In this document: one piece after another, positions 55,501 to 64,000 of the stretch
Layout of the letters: each line of letters begins with the position of its first letter
Position numbering within the stretch: the stretch's first letter is position 1
From: Chaenocephalus aceratus
Lineage: Eukaryota; Chordata; Actinopteri; Perciformes; Channichthyidae
Assembly: GCA_023974075.1 (NCBI GenBank)
Contig: CM043801.1
Location: forward strand, 23,231,236-23,295,235
DNA: 64,000 nt
Direction: 5' to 3'
Notes under the pieces: generated by a model
Databases searched by the model: none
The model's input: the letters and a program-made list of their open reading frames with translations, nothing else
What the model was told of the DNA's origin: nothing
Translations under genes and position numbers: made by a program

Positions 55501-58500
55501 CTTTTCTTTGAAGTTGCCATTTTTGTAGCTCCTCCGTTTACAAAAATGCTGTGTATAAAAATGCCGTCACTAGTTCAGGCCCTGGCCTGATAGAACCACG
55601 ATTTTATGGGGCCGGAAAGAGGGAAAAAGTACCCGCTAGCCGGTGTTACGCTATATGGAAAGGCCACCAAAAACTGGCCTGGCCGCTTGAGGACGATTAA
55701 ACGGGGCTACCCGCTGCAGTGGAAATGCGCCATTAGTGGACACGGGTTGTCTTTATTGTTTTATGGTCTTCTATGCAGTGGTTCTCAAATAGGGGTACGC
55801 AAACCCCTAGGGGTACGTTGGAGTACTGCAGGGGGTACGTGAGATTTATTTTATGTTAATGAAAAAAAAAGAATTAGAAAAATAGATAAATATACCAATT
55901 TTAGGAAAAGTAACGAAGTTTGAGCAGTGTGGGTTTTATATTAATAGACTAGAGTTACACATATTTCAAAACACGAAGTGTAATAACTAGAGCCGGGACT
56001 CGATTAAAAAAATTAATCTAATTAATTAGAGGCTTTGTAATTAATTAATCGAAATTAATTGCATTTTTAATCAAATATACATATTTGACCTGAGAACAGT
56101 GAGAAGCAATTTTCACATGGATTTTACTCCAAGTGGTCTACAGTCCAAGTGCATGACATTAAGGATTTTGGCCCTGTGGGCCATCTAAGCTAATTTACAG
56201 ATGGCCCTGAGCCCAATAGAGATAGCCCTGAAAAATGCACGCGGACGAAATGGCACGAAGGGTTTGGGGGGCCTCCGTCCCCCTAGAAAATTTTGATTTT
56301 TGCAGGTCTAAGATGCTGTCTGGTGCATTCTCTAGACTGAATTATAAGATGAACCACCACAATATTATATTGTACAATTTCAATTGTATTCTTCATTTCA
56401 CTTTTTTGTTTGTGTTTGCTCGCTTGCATGCCCTGCATAGCTATAAGAAATACTTAAGTTGTTGGTCAAAACACTTTCCATCTGATGAAGGCAAATGCCT
56501 TCCCAGATGGAAAAAAGTAGAAAACATTACATTCAGTTATAACTGCCAAAACAAACATTATTTACACTATTATGGCCCCTGTTAAAAATGTTTGTAATGT
56601 TAACTACTGTAAGTTGGTCGAACGAATGCCTCCTCATCCGGAAGCTGACCGAGCAGACCCGAGCAGCAGTCGAGAGGAGCCGAGCGCATCCGCGAAGCAC
56701 ACGTCAGAGTTCCCGTTAGCCGGCAAATCTAAATATCTTCGGTCAAAATAATTTCCCTTTAGAGCAATACCGCTTCAGTTGCGCCACTTATGTGACAGAC
56801 AAGAAGAGTCAACTCTAATGTCTAACACTTAATGTGGAGAGAGATGTCCTGTATGGGTTGATTGTGCGTTGATCTGTTGGTAATGCCTCGGGGTTCCGGT
56901 GGGCATGTAAACAAATGCATATTGCTGCGCTATACTTTGTGGCCTCATCCAGTTGCATAGCGACACTTATTGTGTCTTTTAATAAGCAGGTAGTCATATC
57001 ATTAGCTAGAACTAGCTGGATCTGATTGATATGGACATAAACGCGAGTGAAGTCTAATCTGACAGGAGAGAGAGATCAGCTGCTGCTGACGAGTCGAGAC
57101 TCGACACGCAGCTCTGCATAACCACATGCAGCGGTGAGCGGAACAAAACACACACTTCAGGTTAGAATATCACACGTAGCTATTTTAATTACCTCTCAAA
57201 CTACCTAAACTAGTTATAGATATGTTTAGTTTTACTGTCGGGTCACTCATTACTGGATCCGCGAGCTGCATGATACTGGCATAATAGATTGCCCGATCGG
57301 GCAACCAGCAGGTGAGGCTTCATTGCCCGAGCTAAATACTAGATGGCCCCGGGCCATCGGGCAGTCCTTAATGTCGAGCCCTGAGTGAGCCAGGGAGTTG
57401 GTTATTTTCTCAGACGTGGACTTACTTATCCTGGCCCTGAAACCAGTCATCTGGTTGAGTGTGGGTTGGGTCAGGGTGTGGTTCCTTGCACTCGGAGTCG
57501 GGCTAACGTCCACGCTAGCTGCTACATGCTTTGCATTTAGGTGATACTTTAGGCTTGATGTGCTGCGGTGATATGCAAATTCTTTTTTGCATAATTTGCA
57601 CACAACCATGCTCTTGTCGACGCTTCCATCCGTCGGTTTTAAAAAAAAAAGATTTCCCATCCACGGGGCCGACCAAAGCGGTCTCATCAGCTTGTTCGTT
57701 CATGTTTGACTATTGTTCACCGTGGTTTGTTGTTGTTTGAAGTCCCATGCTGAAGTCATGAACGTTAGTTGGTGCTCCAGTATAATCGGTACGCCTGAAA
57801 CTCATCCAGTGAGAAACGTTCCGCTGTGCAAAAATAAGTGCGATTAAAGTGCGATTAAAATGCGTACATTTTTTTAACGCGTTAATTTTTGTGTAATTAA
57901 TTAATCTTAATTAACGCGTTAAAGTCCCGGCCCTAGTAATAACTGCAGTTGCCTCCCTGTCAGAATGACAAAGATCCTCAGTGAAGCACAAGTCCATGTT
58001 TCTCACTAAATTATAAGTACAACTTATTAAAAAGATCAGTTAAATGCAACTAATGTCGTCTTAGTGTTATTGCATGATATTGAAATTGGTTGGCCATCCA
58101 TTTAGTGATGGATTGTAAACATTTGAAATGTAGCATTTAAGTGTTTCTCAGTTACAAGGTTGTCGTAACTGGTTGGGGGTACTTGGCTTAAAAAAAAAAT
58201 TCAAAGGGGGTACATGATTGAAAAAGGTTTGAGAATCCCTGTTCTATGGAATGTATCACATATCACAGTATTCAAATAAAGATTAGCCACGCCTCTGTTA
58301 TAATTCTCAAAATAACCTTTTCAATAAGTACATGATTTTAAGAGATCCTTCAATTCAGTTGGAGATATCTCACTACTGTTTGTGGAATACAGGCTAGTCT
58401 GATTTTCATGTTAGATTACCAACTTACCTGCTCAAAGTGTTTGAGTCTCTCGTCTTCATCTGTGTCGTGTGACACAGCCGTGGGCCTGCCAATAGGTGCC

Positions 58501-61500
58501 ATTAAACTCGAGGAGAAGGACAAAGGATGTTTCATCGCCGCGGGGACCACCATGTGCTTTTGCGATAGCTGGACGATGGGTGATGGAGCAGATACTTCTG
58601 CAAAAACAGCATGAGTGAAAATTAGATATTAGGTGGTTTTCTTGGTAGGTGTGGATAAATGGTTAAAAAAAACCAAGTCATTTTAAAGGGGAAATTTAAG
58701 ACTAAAATCCCACCTGCAAGGGTTGTAGAAATGTGGTTCATGGGTTCACGCATGCTGTTGGACATGGGGACGTGCAGGGGGGCTTTGCAGTTCTCTGGGG
58801 GCAGCTCCAGCGGTGGCTGCCGTTCAATCGGCCTCTCAGACTCTTCTGTTCTGTTTGGCTGGATCAGGGACCGAGACTGAGGCTCGGAGACCGGAGGGGC
58901 TGCAGGTAATGCCTCCTCTGATGCTCTCGAATACTCTATATATTAAAACAAAAAAAAACAAAAAAAATTATAGTAATGAGATGGGAGGCCTTGTCTATGC
59001 GAGTTCTCTTGAGGGATGATTTTGCAGTACTAAACAATAAACATGAGGACATAGCTATTTGAGTCACAGAGACAAACGTTTTTTTTTGTTTTTTTTTAAA
59101 GGTGTTTTGTAGCTTCATACCAAATCTCTGTGGTTAGTATTTCAAATGATCTTCTAAATCCTTGCTTGTACTTTCAAATATCTGGATCACATTTGATTTC
59201 ACCTTCATTATGACAACAGTGTTGTAAAGTTACTGCTGATGGAGTTTCTGAATTGCATATGATATTCATATTAAAAGCCTTTCAAAAACAAAGTTACTTA
59301 TATTTAGATGGCTTCAATGGAAATGAAAAGGAAAGATTGAGTTAAAGAGACACCTTGAAGCAGGTAGCCTTAGTGCAATGGAAATGCAAATCCCTGCTGT
59401 ATTGGGCTGATGCGCCGAGTGAAACCATGTGCAAGGAAAAACAACATATCTGACCTTTTCGTTCTGCATCCGTTTCAATATCTTTGGTCCCTTTGAGCTG
59501 ACAGTCGTCCTCTTCCAGGCCTTCTTCACACTCTTCCAAGGGTTTGAAGTCCAGCTCTCCCTCCTCCAGAATTGGCTCCTTGGAAGCTTTCTGAATACAC
59601 AAAAAGAACAAAATTACAGCAACTACAAAGCTAGTATCCCAAAGAACATTCAGACTTGGCCCGAAAGAGATGATCTGCTCCGTAATAGTGTGGACGAGCC
59701 ATTTGTGTGAATAAATAGCAAATCAATACTTCATTCAAAAGAAACTCATTGATTTATTCTCAGGTGTCCTCTAACCTTGAGTGAGAGAAAGGCCCCCGAT
59801 GAGTCGAAGGTGCCCGCCTCCTCGTCTGCGTCCTCCAGACACCACTCTGGCAGGCTGTCGTCGTCCAGGCTGCCGCTGCCTGATCGCGGCCTCCTGTAGC
59901 CGCGCTCGTCTTCTCTGGCATCGAATGGGAAACGACGACGCTGATCTGGGAGTTCCCGCCACCCTGCCGACCGAGGCCCTTCCGCTGAAAAGACAAATAG
60001 GTAGCATTTTGAAACAATCATAATCCCCAAATCTACAGTAGCTTCATGAAGATGGCAACAATTAGGCCTGCATTGAATGATCCCATTTACATAAAACATG
60101 TGCCATTAGTTGAAGTACATTATGCTGATATCCACGCTGAAAAACATTCCATCATACACAATTAGCAGAAGGTAAGAATATATTCTGTCGCGCGCTGAAA
60201 TAATTTGACAGCCCCTACAACAGTTTACAGACTGCAACACAACTGCACCCTAATCAGTAGCTAACTAAACAACAAACACTGCAGGTCAACATAAAGCTTC
60301 TTTTTTAAATAAAGAGATATTGGTTAAAGGGTCAGTACTGCCCCCACCTGGGCTCGGGGGGCACCACCGCTCACTGTCCCATCGAGACCCCGCCGGGCAC
60401 CAGCCCCCCCTCATCATCCTCACCATTCTGAGCAGAACGCCAGTTCTCACTCTCTGATCGTGTGAAGTCTTGCTTCCTCGGTAGGCCGGTTACACCGTCT
60501 TCATAGTTGACTCGGACTGCAGAGAGTAGTGGGTGGAGGGTTAGTTCAAAGTAAAGCTATCACTGTTATTTTCAACCACAGCCGTTTACACTTAGTTAAG
60601 AACTCTGAAATCACTGGTCAATTTTAAACAAAAGCAAACTTACCGGGAATCATCGGAAAATGTCCTGGAACAACTTCAACTGAGGAGAGAGAGCAACAAG
60701 TAGATAAGTCAGTGCTTTTGCCAATGAATACATCATGTATTGATTATTAGTAATAATAACTGAATTTAACACTGACCTGGTTCTTTTCGACCTGGTTTTT
60801 CAAACCTTCTTTCTCCTCTGGTGAGATAAATAAACATATTATGTAAGCTCATTACAAACATATTGATTGAGCATTTGCATACGGTTCAAACTATTTATTT
60901 TAAACATAACAACACAAATGGGCATCTTCATACCTTTCTTCCCAGCTTTGGGAGCGATGCATCTCCCTCGCTCCACGACCAAAACCTTCCACATCATCAA
61001 AACTTCTTTGGTAAAACCCTCCATCTCCTCTTCCGCGGCCTGAGGACAACCACAGGTTGACGTGAGTTAACGTGACCTTAAGAGGGTTAATTAGCTACTG
61101 ACTATGTGTGACTGCTTAGCATGAACTAGTCTTTAGGTGGGATATTCAACATGTGGTCAAAGAACCAAATTCAGTTCAAACATCAGCAGGGGGTCGCACA
61201 AGACATATGTAGATTTTCCACATCAGAAAGTCTATAGCACCTTCTGCAGTATTGGGTGGATTCACTTTATAATAATATGCATAAATATATAGCTGAAATA
61301 CCATGATTCATGCACAAAATCTAATAATTCTGTACTTTTCCATATTTATACAAGGATGCACAATAAACAGTAAAGAGAACAAGATTTAAAGTGGTGAAGA
61401 AAAGGAGTGGTGCAGGAATGAGTCCTAAAACCCAGAAATGAGTCAGCATTTTAGCATTGCTGATTTGCTCGTATTCAAGTCAATGCTTTTTATTTTGTAT

Positions 61501-63982
61501 TAGATGGCTGAAGTAAGTTCTGTGGTTTACAAAAGCCAAATACATGTTTTCATGTTTTGTTCTACAACATAACATACTTTAGTAAATACCCCACTGGTCA
61601 AATTATTCTTTTATGCGTTTTAAAAACGGCCGAGGCTAACAAGTGACTGAATTGACAGTACTTGAGAGTTGGGGTGTAGGTTGAGCATTCAGATTTAGCA
61701 GTATAAAAAGCACTGTAAAATACAGAATGCAGCTTAAACTGATTTGAGAAGGAATACGGTGTCTGAATGTGTGTGTTCTTGATACCATCAGACTGAACTC
61801 AAACAGGTTTCTCTATGTTTTAGACACATCAACAATTCAAGCAGCTGCAGGAGTGTGTGCTGATCAGGCACAATACCTACAGAGTGCTAATATTACACTC
61901 CTTGTCCCAGCTGGTCGGATTCTTCAAATGCTTCCTAAATATCTGTGCTTGTTGTGACTTCTGAAACTGCATAGGCAAAATAGCAAAATGGCTTTAATAA
62001 AGAGTAACTTAAAAAAGAAATCCACCATAATGCGTCTACCTGTAGCTTTGCATCATTGAAAAGAGCAAGGAAACATGAAACATCCTGGTATGATCTTAAT
62101 TAAATTCTTACCTCTACCCCTTGAGGTACTTCGGCCTCTTGGTGCCCCTACTATCGGACCGCTTCCACGCCCTGTCAGCCGGAGTACAGCTGAACTGTTT
62201 ACAGACATGGAAAAATTTCTCTGCAAACACAAAAGAGGGGGGGGGGGGGGGGGGGGGTGGAGACAAAAGATACACTCTTAACTTTCTGCTTTGTGACTGC
62301 TTCAAATTCAAATGACAACTCATTACAGCTATTGATGGATCCTGGCTGAGCCAACATTTCCTCAACCTCAATGAGAGCAAGACTGAGGTCATCTTTTTTG
62401 GACCCCAACCTCCAGCCTCCCAGGTTGATATTCTGGGCTCCCTCAAAAATAATATCCTCCCCCCTGTCATGAACCTTGGATTGACCTTCAATAGCGCTTT
62501 TAAATTCGATAAGCAGGTCAGCAGCGTAGTCAAAACCTGCTTTTTTAAAATACGACTATTGGCCAAGACCAAGTCGTTTTTATCTTTTAAAGACCTGGAA
62601 AGGGTTATTAACGCCTTTGTTACCTCGAGGTTGGACTACTGCAACGCTCTGTACGTGGGTATGGACCAGGCGTCAATTAAACGTCTGCAGCTAGTGCAGA
62701 ACGCAGCTGCACGTCTACTCACTGGCCACAAAAAGCGTGACCACATGGCCTCATTGCACTGGCTTCCAATTAGGTTCCGAATTGATTTTAAACTCCTTTT
62801 ATTTGTTTTTAAAGCACTAAATGGGCTGGCTCCTGCCTATATAGCCGAACTCCTCCATCGCTACACCCCAGTCAGAGCATTAAGGTCGGCTGACCAGCTG
62901 CTGCTGGTAGTGCCCAAGACCAGGCTCAAAACCCGAGGGCACCGAGCCTTCGCAGCAGCTGGCCCCAGGCTCTGGAACACTCTGCCCCTCCATGTGAGGT
63001 CGGCCCAGACCATAGGGGTTTTTAAAATCTACGCTTAAAAACACACTTCTTCTCCCTGGCCTTTTAGTCAGAGCGGAGCACGACTCCTGACTTTTCCCTG
63101 TGTTTTCTATATATCCGTTGTAATTTATTGTCTTTTATTATGAATGTAGTAATGTGTTTTTAAGTGATTGTAGTATTTATTACATGTACAGCACTTTGGC
63201 CCGACCAAAAATCGCTTTTAAATGGGCTTTATAAATAAACTTTGATTTGCTCTTTATTTGGTAACCAGATTGCCAAACGCAATCTGAGAAATTACAATAA
63301 GAAGCCAACTAGCCTAAGGGCAGTATGATATGTATCTTGGTCTGGAACTGTTTCTGATCTCTGACCTAGATAAAGACCTGGTAAAAGAACACCTACCTGT
63401 TCCTCCTCTGTAAAAGACACGAGTGCCAAAGGCGGTAAGGGCTCCTCTTGCAATATGGGCAGGAACTCTTTATCGTGAAGGTCTAAGGGGATCTGGCAGA
63501 GAAAAACAATTAGACGAAAACAAGGAGAATGAATATCTAATCCTGGCAGGAATACAACTTGTACAAGTTATTTAATTATATAATAATTAATATAACCTGG
63601 AGGCCTACCAACCTTGTCATCCTCTACATAAAGTGCTAACATTTCTTCTCTTCCGTAGCGATATTCTGCGAGTTTATACTTTGGCAATGCAGGTGAGAGG
63701 GGTGGAGAGACAACCCCACAGCCGCCTCCTCCACCACCAATACCGCTGCTCCCACCTCCAGACAAGGCACGGAGCCTGCAAAGAGAAGAGGAGAAAGGGT
63801 GGTAAAAGCAGAAGGGACATAAGAGCAGAAAACAATAAAAAAGCTGAGGTGGCACTAGACATGTATGACTTTACATAAAACCAGTTTCACAACTTCCAAA
63901 TAATTTCATTCGGACCAATTATGAATTTATGCCAGTTAATTTACCATTCTGGTCCAAAGTTAAGTGTCTGGGTTTCGGCCAT
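48782..63982 (-). CDS. gigyf2: GIGYF2, GYF-domain translational repressor
   Basis: Complete coding region in 28 exons, complement of join(48782..48849, 48927..49062, 49559..49773, 49880..50034, 50172..50377, 50879..51157, 51250..51375, 51452..51694, 51782..51940, 52043..52183, 52786..52886, 53005..53135, 53667..53789, 54115..54209, 54716..54882, 55003..55159, 58428..58597, 58714..58935, 59455..59590, 59776..59984, 60348..60516, 60644..60679, 60777..60817, 60934..61039, 62112..62220, 63397..63492, 63613..63775, 63945..63982). The sum is 3997 bp, one more than a multiple of three because of an extra G at 60404-60410; otherwise about 1331 residues (human 1299). The start is MAETQTLNFGPEW. The 4EHP-binding motif YRYGREEML lies near residue 51, the GYF domain (FYKDPQGEIQG... 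EWFQAGYF) near 530-580, then a Glu/Arg coiled coil and polyglutamine tracts, ending SERLNMGEIETLEDF. GIGYF2 with EIF4E2 represses translation and triggers mRNA decay at stalled ribosomes in the cytosol (family knowledge). GIGYF1 fits less well. Confidence 0.95.
49559..49597 (-). repeat. CAG tract encoding polyglutamine in gigyf2
   Basis: About a dozen CAG codons at the 3' end of an exon, running into its splice donor. Further glutamine-rich tracts lie at 50930-51000, 51110-51160, 51460-51530 and 53690-53750. Opposite-strand Leu/Cys-rich frames over these tracts are shadows. Confidence 0.85.
52331..52723. mobile_element. hAT-type MITE in a gigyf2 intron
   Basis: Ends CAGCGTTTCCGCCAG and (reverse complement of the right end) GTGTTTCCGCCAG, flanked by TCATGAC on both sides (52324-52330 and 52724-52730). 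The duplicated flank and the CAG-type end suggest hAT. Non-coding. Confidence 0.7.
55268..55732. mobile_element. PIF/Harbinger-type non-autonomous element, 465 bp
   Basis: Inverted ends of about 40 bp (TGGC(A/G)CATT(G/T)CCACTGC... then GTAGCCCCGTTTAA) flanked by a 3-bp TTA duplication (55265-55267 and 55733-55735). The 3-bp T-A-rich duplication is the PIF/Harbinger habit. Confidence 0.75.
55344..55520 (-). pseudogene. Remnant Myb/SANT-like ORF inside the Harbinger-type element
   Basis: A 58-residue frame starting MATSKKSTPWSIEEVTAFLH followed by IGDDKIQGELDGTTRN. The W-x2-E-E-V-x-A-F-L and KIQ-x-(E/Q)LDG-x-TRN pattern is that of the Myb/SANT-like DNA-binding proteins encoded by PIF/Harbinger elements. 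The rest of the domain is gone, so this is the truncated N-terminus. Confidence 0.7.
56141..57383. mobile_element. Third-level insertion inside the inner hAT
   Basis: Inverted stretches CATTAAGGATTTTGGCCC (left) and CATTAAGGACTGCCCGATGG (right, reverse complement), with the right end reading CAGGGCTCGACATTAAGG, a known type of fish hAT end. I could not find a matching target duplication, so the left boundary is uncertain. Confidence 0.5.
57388..57703 (-). pseudogene. BED zinc-finger N-terminus of hAT transposase
   Basis: VVCKLCKKEFAYHRSTSSLK followed by YHLNAKH gives the C-x2-C...H-x4-H BED/ZBED finger. The start (MNEQADETALVGPVDG) lies in another frame, shifted at an A/T-run near 57640. The catalytic hAT part is missing. 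Confidence 0.75.
60424..60429 (-). promoter_or_regulatory. Alternative splice donor in gigyf2
   Basis: AGAATG|GTGAGG inside exon 60348-60516 is a good 5' splice site. It leaves the same codon phase as the downstream donor at 60348, so its use would remove the stretch with the extra G and keep the frame. Confidence 0.5.
62237..62257 (+). repeat. G21 homopolymer
   Basis: Lies between the LINE fragment and a gigyf2 acceptor. On the transcribed (minus) strand it is C21, immediately upstream of CTCTTTTGTGTTTGCAG. Confidence 0.95.
62262..63247 (+). mobile_element. L2/CR1-like LINE, 5'-truncated
   Basis: A frame at 62469-63038 (189 residues), with related sequence from about 62330, is the C-terminal part of a CR1/L2-group reverse transcriptase: SRLDYCNALYVG, LQLVQNAAARLLTGHKK, SLHWLPIRFRIDFK and GPRLWNTLPLHVRS. 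The tail ends GGGCTTTATAAATAAACTTTGATTTG, the usual 3' end of this group. It sits in a gigyf2 intron, antisense to the gene. The unbroken frame suggests a fairly young copy. Confidence 0.85.
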
Positions 63983-64000
63983 TCTTCCTCGAAGTTCTAC

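Larger units (their letters stand above)
55988..57935 (-). mobile_element. hAT element (inner), transposase remnant
   Basis: Inverted ends TAGAGCCGGGACT and (reverse complement) TAGGGCCGGGACT with a perfect 8-bp duplication GTAATAAC (55980-55987 and 57936-57943). Inside is the N-terminal part of a BED-finger transposase on the minus strand. The remainder has been replaced or interrupted by 56141-57383. Confidence 0.88.
55776..58241. mobile_element. hAT element (outer), carrying a nested hAT
   Basis: Ends CAGTGGTTCTCAAA and (reverse complement) CAGGGATTCTCAAA, the hAT/Charlie-like pattern, with TTCTATG duplicated on each side (7 bp shared). Subterminal GGGGGTACGTGAG and GGGGGTACATGATT repeats support the pairing. 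Without the nested insertion the element is about 0.5 kb and non-coding. Confidence 0.8.

Overview
This is vertebrate nuclear DNA, almost certainly from a teleost fish and probably a spiny-rayed (percomorph) one. The evidence is the intron-rich genes, the orthologues present, and a fish-style transposon load (BEL/Pao, Polinton, hAT, piggyBac-type, PIF/Harbinger-type and L2-like copies). The species cannot be named from the sequence. The host gene order is hes6 (-), itm2c (+), gpr55-like (-), snorc (-), gigyf2 (-). ITM2C, GPR55, SNORC and GIGYF2 lie in the same human chromosome band (2q37), so this is a conserved synteny block.

Region by region: 1-4 kb is non-coding with one hAT-type MITE. hes6 occupies 4.4-5.7 kb and lies head to head with itm2c (8.2-12.3 kb). 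A two-exon GPR55-like receptor follows at 15.4-17.2 kb. A 19-kb block of nested mobile DNA lies at 20.15-39.35 kb. snorc spans 39.8-46.3 kb with a very large first intron holding MITEs and a minisatellite. gigyf2 covers 48.8-64.0 kb and is complete from start to stop codon (28 coding exons).

The striking part is the nested block. A BEL/Pao LTR retrotransposon (353 and 370 bp LTRs, 5-bp target duplication CTAAA) was itself hit by a second element at 22,437-36,462. That inner element has a 6-bp target duplication (GATGGG) and ends made of short AGT repeats. It carries the tail of a protein-primed family B DNA polymerase, all of which point to a Polinton/Maverick relative. Almost the whole 14 kb is a palindrome with two 6.6-6.7 kb arms around a single-copy centre of about 0.7 kb. 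Each arm holds, from the end inwards, a 107-bp tandem array, the polymerase tail pointing outwards, and five unrecognised genes pointing inwards. A shared promoter-like module of about 50-75 bp precedes four of the five; the exception, gene C, follows gene B closely. No integrase, packaging ATPase or capsid gene is visible. The shape resembles a fold-back (snap-back) replication product of a linear protein-primed genome that later integrated; that reading is inference.

Many one-base differences between the arms sit in homopolymers, and gigyf2 itself has one extra G in a G7 run. Residual sequencing error is therefore a serious alternative explanation for some of the frameshifts.
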